From CAZOVB01 sp964583095 (GTDB taxonomy: Bacteria; Planctomycetota; Phycisphaerae; SM23-33), in NCBI GenBank assembly GCA_964583095.1, contig CAZOVB010000125.1:1-6073 (forward strand): a stretch of DNA of 6,073 bases, given 5' to 3'. The notes under the pieces are model-generated. The model saw only the letters and a program-made list of their open reading frames with translations, searched no databases and was not told the DNA's origin. Position 1 is the stretch's first letter. Each line of letters opens with the position of its first letter. Both the position numbers and the translations under genes were made by a program. Of this stretch, positions 1 to 6,068 are shown piece after piece.

Positions 1-583
1 TCGAATACTTCGTTCCGTCCAGCGTGTACAGTTCCGCCGTCGTCACGCTCGGGGCCTGGCTGTCTTGGGTGAGTTTGTATCGCCAGAGCGGTTGCGATCG
101 ACCAAGAACAGCCAACGCAAGTGACGTGCTGATACGTTGAAGCACTGCGGCAAACCCGCTTGATGCCAGCTTGCACGACTCGGGGTTAGCGGGATCGTGC
201 ATAGCGTACTCGCCGGTCGAAGATGAATCGACAGAAAGAACGCACAACCCCAAAAACGTCGCAATGCCCCGCTCGCCATCGGGAATCGGCTCTGCGGCGA
301 CGAGCGGATTTGCAATTCCTGTGTGCCAGACCGGTGTAATCACATCCAGTTCAAAATCGCCTGCGATGTTGTATCGGTCCTCTGGACCGTCGTAATCGTC
401 AACGTAGAAAACCTCGCCTAGCTCGAAATCGCGTCCGCTGGTGTTGTTGATTTGCACACGGAACGCCGGCATGGTCGCGAGCGAAGCCGATGCACCCTGA
501 GTTGACAGCTCGACGCGATCAACGAGTGCGTTCCATCCTTCCGCGCGAACCGGATCGCCTTTGCTGACCTTCAAGTCGCTCAT
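1..583 (-). CDS. Phage tail-region structural protein, 3' end outside window (partial)
   Basis: The frame opens with ATG at 583-581 and stays open for 194 codons to the left edge, so the C-terminus is missing. The ATG overlaps the stop of the preceding gene in an ATGA junction, and a GGAG element (597-594) lies 10 bases upstream, which fixes the start. I do not recognise a named family with certainty. The N-terminus (MSDLKVSKGDPVRAEGWNAL) is followed by a beta-rich stretch at about residues 40-66 (RVQINNTSGRDFELGEVFYV), then segments with many Asp, Gly and Pro. No signal peptide, membrane segment or catalytic motif is visible. Its position after the tape measure gene and a probable tail-tip gene suggests a virion component of the tail tip or fibre region. 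I recall similar proteins from planctomycete prophages, annotated as hypothetical. Coding status is secure; function is inferred from position only. Confidence 0.8.
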   Translation of the reverse strand, partial: MSDLKVSKGDPVRAEGWNALVDRVELSTQGASASLATMPAFRVQINNTSGRDFELGEVFYVDDYDGPEDRYNIAGDFELDVITPVWHTGIANPLVAAEPIPDGERGIATFLGLCVLSVDSSSTGEYAMHDPANPESCKLASSGFAAVLQRISTSLALAVLGRSQPLWRYKLTQDSQAPSVTTAELYTLDGTKYS

Positions 584-1476
584 GTGGGTGCGACTCCGAT
601 TTGCAGCTGCGACAAATCAGCCTCGCCGTACACTTGGCCGACGTAGGCAGAGCGGATTTGCGAGGCGTTTCGGTTGGTCGCAGAATCTTTTGCTTTTTTG
701 AAATCGAACCACAGAAACTCGTGGCCTTTTTTGTCGATCCCGGTGATGTCGCCAATCGTCAGACCGGTGACGTTTTTACTCGCCAAAAAGCTGAATGTGA
801 GCTGCGGGTTTTCTGCGACCACGTCTCCACTTGCGCCAATGAACAGCAGTTCGCCCGCAGCGAACTCGTACTGGACGGGGCTGGTGGCAGGAATCGGAAA
901 CAGTCCAGAGTTGTTGGTAAATCCCGTCAATTCCGAAATCAGCTTAGCGTAGAACAGCGGTCGCGTAATGTACTCGGTCGCGATCTTGGCGCGGATGTTG
1001 ATTTTCAATGCGGGGATTACCCGCTGCACGCCTTGCGGTTTGCCGTCCTGAACGTCCAGTGCGTTGCCATAATCGGTAGCCGTCTCGCCGCTGGCGGCGT
1101 AGCTGGTTTGGTCGTAGCCGTAGGTTTGAAGCACCTGGCCGCCGGTCGTGTCGATTGAGACGGTATAGCCGCCGATGTCTGGCGTTTGGGAATCGTAATT
1201 GCAAGTGAACTGCCACTGATTCGACCCAATGATTTCACGCTCAATGCTGTTGAGCACCAAGCCATCATAGGTCGAAATGTTTGTAACGCCCGCCAGCAAA
1301 GCAGTCCGGCACGCCAGTGGATCGGAGCTGCCGCGAACTAAAAAGACGCGAGAAGCGTTGCCCGATCCGCGGTTATCGGTTCCTTCACGGCCGGCAATTT
1401 CTTTGATCCAGAGGCCGTTTTGTACGATTAGGCTGCCGTAATCGCCATCGGTCAAGTCGTTCAAGTCGGACGCCAT
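580..1476 (-). CDS. Probable tail-tip / distal tail structural protein
   Basis: A 298-residue protein starts at ATG 1476-1474, overlapping by one base the stop of the tape measure gene (TAATG). A good ribosome binding site, GAGG at 1488-1485, sits 8 bases upstream. The protein looks soluble and beta-rich, with no signal peptide or membrane helix. Visible landmarks are an aromatic/Thr/Ser-rich middle (about 85-135), a charged IPALKINIRAKI segment (154-165), a Gly/Phe-rich FAAGELLFIGASG segment (205-217), and a C-terminal half with HEFLWFDFKKAKD (252-264) followed by Ser, Tyr and Gly residues. In siphophages the gene directly after the tape measure usually encodes the distal tail protein or another tip/baseplate hub protein, and this is the best assignment here. 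It rests on synteny, because I see no diagnostic Dit or Tal motif. A phage-encoded adhesion or hub component is an alternative. Confidence 0.72.
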   Translation of the reverse strand: MASDLNDLTDGDYGSLIVQNGLWIKEIAGREGTDNRGSGNASRVFLVRGSSDPLACRTALLAGVTNISTYDGLVLNSIEREIIGSNQWQFTCNYDSQTPDIGGYTVSIDTTGGQVLQTYGYDQTSYAASGETATDYGNALDVQDGKPQGVQRVIPALKINIRAKIATEYITRPLFYAKLISELTGFTNNSGLFPIPATSPVQYEFAAGELLFIGASGDVVAENPQLTFSFLASKNVTGLTIGDITGIDKKGHEFLWFDFKKAKDSATNRNASQIRSAYVGQVYGEADLSQLQIGVAPT

Positions 1477-3338
1477 TACGCAAACCTCGCTTTTGCTTCT
1501 TTGGTGTTGCGAGCGATCTTGCCGAGGAACTCGTTAGCCTGCTTTTGCTCTTTCAGCTGCTCTTGGTCGACGGATTGAAAGCCCATCGCACTGATGACGG
1601 CAGCCTGTGCCGAGAACGACCCACCTGGAGCGGACGGCCCACTTTGCTGCAACCCATCGAGTCCGCTCTGGCGTTCACGCATTTGCTTTCGCAGCCGTGC
1701 AAGTTCGTCGTCCTGTATCTCCTTTTCTTTCAACTTGGCACGCTCGGCCTGATCCGCCCGTTGTTGCACGTCACCCGACTGTTGGCCAATCGACGCACGC
1801 AAGTCAGCCATGCGCTGTTCTCTGGCGGCTCTTGCTGCGGCTCGGTCCTGTTCCCGCTGTTGGCGACGCGAGCGTGCGGAGTCGTCCATCGCCTGGCCGA
1901 ACTGTTCAAGCCGGCCTGCGGTGGATTCGACAGCACCCGCAGCACCGCCAAAGTCCCTTTGGAATTGGCTCCCGCTTGTTCCGCCGATCGTCGGCACACC
2001 AGAAAGCTGGCCGCCGGCTTCGAGCACCGCGTTGTAAATCTTGTTGTAGATTTTTTCGTACTTGCTGATCAGCCAGTTCAACACACCGCCAAGTGCTTTG
2101 ATTGCCTTTCCGATCCCCTGAGCCATCAACCCGCCAGCATTTAGCACGTAACCAACGACTTCGTCCCAAACGTTGCGAATCTCTTGCGTCAAGTCGAGCC
2201 AAATCAGCTCCATTGAACTGGTGATAAGTTCCCACGCGGCCTGCATGTCTCCCATCTGCAAGGCCTCTGCGATTGCTCCACCAGCCTCTCGGATCGTGCT
2301 GACGAGTGGTCCGAAACGTTGCATCAGGAATCCAACTGCCTGCGATCCCAGGTCCGTGTATTTGACCAGCGCGACGCCAAGCCCGACCGCCGCAGCGGTT
2401 GCGATCGCGATGGGTGAGGAAATCATTCCGATCAGCGTGGCAAGACCGCCAAACGCAGCACCCGCAATCGTCACCGCACCGCCAAGACCGACAAGCGACA
2501 CACCGATTGCACCGATGCCGGCGGCAGCGGCAGCAACGGCTTGGATAATCCCCTGGTTCGCACGCAGGAAGTCGATGAACCCTTTTGAGTTATTTGAAAT
2601 GATGTCGGAGAGTTCCGAGAGCATTGGCGCGAGTGCTCCGCCGACCTGGACGACCAGTCCTTTTGCCACAGCAGACAGCCGGGCCATTGCCGCAGTAAAC
2701 GCTTGAGCGGACTTTGCCTGTTCGCCGCTCATCGACTGGCCAAACTCGCGTGCTTCCTCCCGCAACTGGCGAATGCCGGACGATCCCTGATCAAGTAATG
2801 TCATCATGCGAAACGCATCACCGCCGAAAATCTCGTCGGCTAGGAATTGCCGTTGTGCGTTGTTGCCGATGCTGCTGATCGCGTCGGCCAACACCTCTAA
2901 CCGTTCGGGTAGCGGCATCTTGGCAAGCTGGTTCGCGTCCAGCCCCAACTTCTTCAGTGCTTCCGCAGCCGGTCCGGTTTGATCAATCACCGCTTCGCCC
3001 AGGCGGATATTAAGTTCTTCCATCGCACCGCCAAGGTCATCAAACTCTACACCGGATCGCTCGGCCGCATAACGCAACTCGCTCAGTGCCCGAACACTGA
3101 CCCCGGTGCGGGTGCTCATCTTGGCGACTTCCGTTCCCATCGCCGCAAACCCCTTTGTGGCGGCTGCAAGCGGTGCGAGGATGGATGTCGACAAACCGGC
3201 CATCGCCAGTCCGGCACCACTGATGCGTCGTCCCGTCTTCTTGAGCGTCGACTCGATCCCCCGCATTCCTTTTTGAAGCGAGTTCTTGACGCCGATCTCG
3301 ACGTAAGCGTTTCCGGCTTTAATCGACTGCCTGCTCAT
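1476..3338 (-). CDS. Tail tape measure protein
   Basis: This 620-residue protein is the longest in the window. It runs inside the tail tube, sets tail length and is ejected ahead of the DNA. Features in order: an N-terminal helical region typical of TP901-like tape measure proteins (about 1-250), with Ala/Gly/Ser-rich helices at 40-68 and the segment STRTGVSVRALSELRYAAE (75-93); a long hydrophobic Ala/Gly/Ile-rich stretch (263-327) able to form two or three membrane-inserting helices; amphipathic helices (330-440); a Gly-rich break (441-470); and a strongly charged Arg/Gln/Glu coiled coil (about 485-560). The start is ATG at 3338-3336, overlapping the previous stop as ATGA, with a weak GGTGA upstream. 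At about 0.15 nm per residue the predicted tail is roughly 90 nm or somewhat shorter. No lytic transglycosylase or peptidase domain is apparent. The size, composition and place after the chaperone make the call firm. Confidence 0.93.
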   Translation of the reverse strand: MSRQSIKAGNAYVEIGVKNSLQKGMRGIESTLKKTGRRISGAGLAMAGLSTSILAPLAAATKGFAAMGTEVAKMSTRTGVSVRALSELRYAAERSGVEFDDLGGAMEELNIRLGEAVIDQTGPAAEALKKLGLDANQLAKMPLPERLEVLADAISSIGNNAQRQFLADEIFGGDAFRMMTLLDQGSSGIRQLREEAREFGQSMSGEQAKSAQAFTAAMARLSAVAKGLVVQVGGALAPMLSELSDIISNNSKGFIDFLRANQGIIQAVAAAAAGIGAIGVSLVGLGGAVTIAGAAFGGLATLIGMISSPIAIATAAAVGLGVALVKYTDLGSQAVGFLMQRFGPLVSTIREAGGAIAEALQMGDMQAAWELITSSMELIWLDLTQEIRNVWDEVVGYVLNAGGLMAQGIGKAIKALGGVLNWLISKYEKIYNKIYNAVLEAGGQLSGVPTIGGTSGSQFQRDFGGAAGAVESTAGRLEQFGQAMDDSARSRRQQREQDRAAARAAREQRMADLRASIGQQSGDVQQRADQAERAKLKEKEIQDDELARLRKQMRERQSGLDGLQQSGPSAPGGSFSAQAAVISAMGFQSVDQEQLKEQKQANEFLGKIARNTKEAKARFA

Positions 3339-3883
3339 TGTTTCACCACGTTTGCCCAGGGTGAAAGAATCATTCCAGCGTCATTTGTTTTTTGAAGTGC
3401 TGGTCCTGCGGATGGACGCGCCCTCATCCGTGCTTGCCTGCGACGGTATCGAATGTTGGGATAGTCTCGCTGCAGTTTGCGAATCCGCCGCGGTGACGGC
3501 GATCTCCAAGCCTGCCCGTCGAATCTGACTTCTTCGATTCGCATTGGACCGCCAAACTCAAGCAGGTCCGGAAGTTCTTGGTTTGAGTTAACCTTTGCCC
3601 GTCGCCCGTTGATTTTGACCATACCGACGATGCCAGACTTTGTTTGCTCGTCATAAGCAAACAGGATATTCTTGATGCTCGCAACGGGGTTGTTGCTGTG
3701 GGACCGCGGCGGCTTTCCCGGTTCGCTGATCTTGTTGCTTCGCCGGATTGAGTTGCGTTGCACCTTGCGGACGAACGCCAGGGAGCGAACCAAAGCACGA
3801 CGGGTCGCCTTGTCCATCGCATCTTTGACACGCTTCCGGTCGAAGAAAAAATTCTTCATCTCAGTAGTCAATTCAGATGCCAC
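3335..3883 (-). CDS. gp10-like minor tail / head-tail joining protein
   Basis: A very basic 182-residue protein that I start at GTG 3883-3881 rather than at the in-frame TTG at 4024. AAGGGG (3895-3890) lies 6 bases before the GTG, whereas the 47 extra codons would overlap a different, better coding frame and read as Cys/Thr/Arg-rich shadow sequence. The N-terminal part (9-50) is helical and Lys/Arg-rich. It is followed by SEPGKPPRSH (53-62), a SIKNILFAYDE segment (69-79), PDLLEFGG (105-112), and a basic C-terminus with RARPSAGPALQKT (154-166) and a late Trp (176). The order 'PGxPPR-H, then hE-GG, then RP...PAL near the end' matches HK97 gp10-like joining proteins. Its stop overlaps the tape measure start (ATGA). 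Members usually lie upstream of the tail terminator gene, so the position between chaperone and tape measure is unusual. Family assignment is moderate; coding status is firm. Confidence 0.75.
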   Translation of the reverse strand: MASELTTEMKNFFFDRKRVKDAMDKATRRALVRSLAFVRKVQRNSIRRSNKISEPGKPPRSHSNNPVASIKNILFAYDEQTKSGIVGMVKINGRRAKVNSNQELPDLLEFGGPMRIEEVRFDGQAWRSPSPRRIRKLQRDYPNIRYRRRQARMRARPSAGPALQKTNDAGMILSPWANVVKQ

Positions 3884-4546
3884 GTGGTTCCCCTTGATCG
3901 TCTCGCATTGGGTTGAACTGGTGAGGGTGCAGCGGCGACTTGCTGTGGCAGTTGGCAATCGTTGATTGAATCCCGCTGGCAAGATCCCAGTCGTAGAGCA
4001 TCTTGCGTCGTGCTGCGTGCTCAAGCTCCCTCAGTGTCAGCGGCCACGGATCGACGCCGGCGATTGCCGCCAGTTCGGCTACCCATTCCCATCGCTCGAT
4101 GGCGGTTCGCTCTGAGCGGCTCCGGTCAACGCCTCGGCCTGGTTGAGTGCCTTGTCGAAATCGCCGCTCTCGATCTGTTGCCGAACCACCTTCCGGTTGT
4201 GGCGCATCACCGATAGTTGCTTCTCGGTCAGCTTGGCCATCGCCTGCTGACCGAATTGGCGGAAAAAATCGACCAGTTCCTCCAACAACGCGTCGCCGGC
4301 AGCGTCCATGTAGCCGTCGCCCACCAACCGGTCGTCAAACTCGTCCCGGTCGACTTGGTACTTTTCTCGCTGGTCGGCGACGATAAGGAACACCCATTCG
4401 ACGCGGTCCAGCACGCTCGTCATCAGCCGCCAGTGGTCGTCTGGGTTGAACAGGTCGATGCCTGTTGCATCACGCAGACGCCGAACCGTCCTCAGCGGCA
4501 GGCTTAGGTTCCATTGCTGGTTTTGATTGTCCTGGAACGTTTTCAC
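3873..4546 (-). CDS. Tail assembly chaperone, predicted -1 frameshift product (G-T type)
   Basis: This is a predicted 224-residue joint product: residues 1-95 from the chaperone frame, then 129 residues from the -1 frame to the TGA at 3875-3873. The -1 frame is open from 4334 to 3873 but has no ATG, GTG or TTG before an ATG at 4001, so it cannot be started normally. Its last 75 codons (from 4100) are plainly coding: ERWEWVAELAAIAGVDPWPL, then TLRELEHAARRKM, ending in MRDDQGEPRGI. The pattern W-x3-AxxAGxxP-xxLTxREL resembles the short tail assembly chaperone domains of other phages (for example the GTA-type TAC families). The first 54 residues after the shift are Gly/Arg/Pro/Ser-rich and would act as a flexible linker. 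The frame ends 11 bases inside the next gene, as expected for a packed operon. In lambda the long form recruits tube subunits to the tape measure protein. The shift is inferred from sequence and not demonstrated. Confidence 0.7.
4079..4546 (-). CDS. Tail assembly chaperone, short form (G-like)
   Basis: The 155-residue product starts at GTG 4546-4544; the upstream in-frame stop TAA leaves no earlier start, and GAGGT (4562-4558) lies 11 bases before it. The protein begins MKTFQDNQNQQWNLSLPLRT, a form typical of small phage tail chaperones in which a first beta hairpin is followed by helices (VRRLRDATGIDL, then WRLMTSVLDRVEWVFLIVAD at 39-58). The C-terminal half is helical (LLEELVDFFRQFGQQAMAKL around 87-106) and ends in a Pro/Ser-rich tail. 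Position after the major tail protein and before the tape measure is the canonical location of chaperone genes in siphophages. The protein would be cytoplasmic, binding the tape measure protein during tail assembly, and absent from virions. The first 77 bases overlap the preceding gene. A programmed frameshift signal lies at codons 93-95. Confidence 0.8.
   Translation of the reverse strand: MKTFQDNQNQQWNLSLPLRTVRRLRDATGIDLFNPDDHWRLMTSVLDRVEWVFLIVADQREKYQVDRDEFDDRLVGDGYMDAAGDALLEELVDFFRQFGQQAMAKLTEKQLSVMRHNRKVVRQQIESGDFDKALNQAEALTGAAQSEPPSSDGNG
4211..4268 (-). promoter_or_regulatory. Programmed -1 ribosomal frameshift signal (slippery heptamer plus predicted pseudoknot)
   Basis: Reading on the minus strand, the heptamer T TTT TTC occupies 4268-4262 and is phased with the chaperone codons (GAT TTT TTC), so both tRNAs can slip back one base and re-pair. 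After a 7-base spacer (4261-4255) comes a perfect 9-bp stem: TCGGTCAGC (4254-4246) pairs with GCTGACCGA (4232-4224), extendable by one G-U pair. Loop bases CGATGG (4242-4237) can pair with CTATCG (4216-4211), giving a 6-bp second stem with one G-U pair, with connecting loops of 3, 4 and 7 bases. This is a standard H-type pseudoknot geometry at an effective spacing. It is the only canonical X XXY YYZ heptamer I found in phase between 4334 and 4079. Pairings were found by eye, with no energy calculation. Confidence 0.7.
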
Positions 4547-4763
4547 GATGGATTTTTACCTCTGTTGCTTTTTCGACTTCGGCTAGCACCGATTCGTCAC
4601 ACGACACAATTTGGCCGGGAGCGTTGTTTGTGTTCACTGCTTGATACCATTCCTGGAGTTGCTTCGGCAATTTATGCTGCTTGCCTTCAAGCTGCCGAAG
4701 CTGCTCGACGCGAAACCTGGATGGCTTAGGAATCTGAACCCGCGGTCTGTTTGTGTATCGCAT
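4470..4763 (-). CDS. Small phage protein of unknown function between tail tube and chaperone genes
   Basis: A 97-residue protein starts at ATG 4763-4761, sharing one base with the stop of the major tail gene (TAATG), so translation is probably coupled. The sequence begins MRYTNRPRVQIPKPSRFRVE and continues as a Lys/Gln/Leu-rich, probably helical segment (EQLRQLEGKQHKLPKQLQEW, 20-39). An acidic-to-mixed stretch follows (SCDESVLAEVEKATE, 54-68) and then a Pro/Ala/Glu-rich low-complexity tail. The last 25 codons overlap the start of the chaperone gene in another frame. There is no signal peptide, membrane segment or known motif. Placement suggests a small tail assembly accessory or minor virion protein, but I do not recognise a family. 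Confidence 0.62.
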   Translation of the reverse strand: MRYTNRPRVQIPKPSRFRVEQLRQLEGKQHKLPKQLQEWYQAVNTNNAPGQIVSCDESVLAEVEKATEVKIHRENVPGQSKPAMEPKPAAEDGSASA

Positions 4764-5242
4764 TACGCACTAATCTCAACGTCCTCAAGGACAACCACAT
4801 CACCGTTCGCGTCGTAGGCATCGGCGAGGGCGAACGGGATCGTCACCACTACGCCGTCGCTGCCGTTGGCCGTCTCTTGGAACTGGCCAAGCAGGACGGG
4901 AGCACGCCAACCAATCGCTCCGGCGGTTGCTTCGGTGTTGTTGAGGAATTGAAACTCCAGCGGGTCTCCATCACGCATGGCGGTCAGCAACGCTGAGTAA
5001 ACGGCGTCGGTTCCACGGCGGCGGACGTACTCAAACGACCCGCTGAATCCTTCGTATCCAGGAATTGACGAGATCGCCGCCGCGCCGTGGAACTCAATTT
5101 CCGTAAGCGAGGGGCCGTCAGTGAACTGAATGTTGCGAGCACGGACAATCTGCGTCCAGGTTGGGGTCGCGTTGGTTGCACTGTTGTAGTACAGGTACGT
5201 CTCGCGTCCCGAGTACGCCCCGCGTGTCAAATCGGATGCCAT
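4763..5242 (-). CDS. Major tail tube protein
   Basis: This 159-residue protein begins MASDLTRGAYSGRETYLYYN at ATG 5242-5240, two bases after the previous stop, with GAGG about 10 bases upstream. The composition is that of a tail tube subunit: alternating beta strands, acidic overall, no Cys, no membrane segment. Landmarks are WTQIVRARNIQFTDGPSLTE (29-48), the central FSGSFEYVRRRGTDAVYSAL (66-85), LEFQFLNN (95-102), and the C-terminal strands LLGQFQETANGSDGVVVTIP (117-136) followed by FALADAYDANGDVVV. The 'F-S-G-S-F' strand followed by a helix and a late 'VTIPFALADAY' strand is a common arrangement in siphophage tube proteins. No C-terminal Ig-like domain is present. Many copies would stack as hexameric rings around the tape measure protein. 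Position between terminator and chaperone genes supports the call. Confidence 0.85.
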   Translation of the reverse strand: MASDLTRGAYSGRETYLYYNSATNATPTWTQIVRARNIQFTDGPSLTEIEFHGAAAISSIPGYEGFSGSFEYVRRRGTDAVYSALLTAMRDGDPLEFQFLNNTEATAGAIGWRAPVLLGQFQETANGSDGVVVTIPFALADAYDANGDVVVLEDVEISA

Positions 5243-5244
5243 CG

Positions 5245-5709
5245 TTATTCGTCCTCGCTATCGCGGTACGTGATTTGGAACATGGAAAGGTAAACGCCCT
5301 TTTGGTAGAGCTGTTCGGGATCAAATTGAATCGCTTGTTCAATCGCTACTGGGTAATGGTCGCCAACGTCCGACCTAGATAGCCGGCCGCCGTTGATCCA
5401 CAGCCCAATCAACGATTCAACGATCCCGTCAAATTCGTCGCATTTGTCGCGTGCCGCGGTGCTGTATGCCGTTTCGGCCACACCCTCTGGCATCACGCCA
5501 ACGACGCCGACTTCTATGGTCACGTCGGTCTGGTCGATCCCGTGTCCGAGTTGCACCTGACGACCGCCGATGCGAACGGCCACTCGCGGCCCAGCCAGCA
5601 ATTCTTCCCGAGTCCAATTCGGCCACACAAACGATTCCACGGTGTAGCTCGGAAAGTCGGTTTCGATTTCCGCCACAACCGCGTCGCGTAGATCGCTGGC
5701 TTTGCTCAC
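5245..5709 (-). CDS. Tail terminator-like / tail completion protein
   Basis: The 154-residue product starts at GTG 5709-5707, overlapping the stop of the preceding gene as GTGA; no strong ribosome binding site is seen, so coupling is likely. The opening MSKASDLRDAVVAEIETDFP is an N-terminal helix. After it come a WPNW segment (29-32), strands PRVAVRIGGRQVQL (41-54) and TDVTIEVGVVGVMP (61-74), a helix with DKCDEFDGIVESLIGLWING (88-107), and a final strand QKGVYLSMFQITYRD (136-150). An N-terminal helix, central strands and a long helix followed by closing strands fit the fold of lambda gpU-like tail terminators, and the gene sits directly before the tail tube gene as those do. Terminators cap the finished tube and provide the surface that binds the head. 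The family call rests on fold pattern and synteny. Confidence 0.66.
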   Translation of the reverse strand: MSKASDLRDAVVAEIETDFPSYTVESFVWPNWTREELLAGPRVAVRIGGRQVQLGHGIDQTDVTIEVGVVGVMPEGVAETAYSTAARDKCDEFDGIVESLIGLWINGGRLSRSDVGDHYPVAIEQAIQFDPEQLYQKGVYLSMFQITYRDSEDE

Positions 5710-6068
5710 CGTTTAACCGTGTGGATTCGGAAGAACGTTTGAAACTGGCCCGCATAACGCCAGGTGGATTCGTCCGGCCCCGGCATCACTTCGTACTTGT
5801 CACCGGCGGCCGTCGTAATCAGGTCGCCTCGCTTTGGCTCAATTGCAGTGCCGTTAATCTTCAGCAGTTCAGGGCGAATCAGCCAGTCGAGCGATCGGGA
5901 TTGAATCCGCGCCTCCATCTCCGAAGGAAATTCGTCGAACTGGCTTTGGCCGCGAACCGCCGAAACTTGCCTAATCTCGTCTTCTCCCCGCCTGTACGTC
6001 ACGCACTCACCGCGAGCCGATTCGCTCCCGATGGCGTGCCAGACGTTAGCCGCGGAGTGGAAGCCCAT
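5706..6068 (-). CDS. Head-tail joining protein (start possibly outside window)
   Basis: The frame gives 120 residues from ATG 6068-6066 to the TGA at 5708-5706. Only five bases lie upstream and they leave the frame open, so the true start may be to the right. The sequence has a short helix (about 4-14), then ECVTYRRGEDEIRQVSAV (21-38), a SRSLDWLIRPELLKING stretch (57-73), EPKRGDLITTAAGDKYEVMP (77-96), and closing strands with WRYAGQFQTFFRIHTV (102-117). This small beta-barrel-like pattern (VTYRRG, then RGD-I, then YEVM, then W plus a final strand) matches the small joining or stopper proteins encoded just before the tail terminator in siphophages, which I recall also from planctomycete prophages. 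It would act at the interface between portal and tail. Coding status is good; the precise family is uncertain. Confidence 0.6.
   Translation of the reverse strand: MGFHSAANVWHAIGSESARGECVTYRRGEDEIRQVSAVRGQSQFDEFPSEMEARIQSRSLDWLIRPELLKINGTAIEPKRGDLITTAAGDKYEVMPGPDESTWRYAGQFQTFFRIHTVKR

Noticed and set aside
601..1158. A 185-codon plus-strand frame opposite the probable tail-tip gene.
   Set aside because: The minus-strand gene has a good ribosome binding site, coupled start and protein-like composition; the plus-strand frame is rich in Arg, Cys and Gln with no protein-like pattern.
1545..2706. Long plus-strand open frames opposite the tape measure gene (for example 1545-2144 and 2173-2706).
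   Set aside because: They lie antisense to a firmly identified gene, show Arg/Pro/Ser-rich shadow composition, and have no ribosome binding site or recognisable domain.
3884..4024. N-terminal extension of the gp10-like protein to a TTG start at 4024.
   Set aside because: The extra 47 residues read as shadow sequence, they overlap a better coding frame (the chaperone extension), and a GTG at 3883 has a clear AAGGGG six bases upstream.
4082..4094. GGGAATGGG at the end of the short chaperone as the slippery site, by analogy with lambda GGGAAAG.
   Set aside because: In the chaperone phase it reads GAT GGG AAT GGG, which does not satisfy X XXY YYZ, and re-pairing of Gly tRNA on TGG would be poor.
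4026..4097. Short frame starting ATG within GCGATGGGAATG near the chaperone stop, in the +1 frame.
   Set aside because: It gives only an Arg/Gly-rich peptide of 23 residues and does not enter the frame of the coding stretch downstream.
4224..4254. The 9-bp inverted repeat as a transcription terminator.
   Set aside because: It lies within a gene, has a 13-base loop and is not followed by a T run on either strand in the right position for the operon; the T run precedes it on the coding strand, fitting a frameshift signal. On the plus strand a short A run, not T run, follows.
5087..5382. Plus-strand frames of 68-73 codons across the tail tube and terminator genes.
   Set aside because: They are antisense to genes with clear coding character and coupled junctions, and show no domain or start signal of their own.
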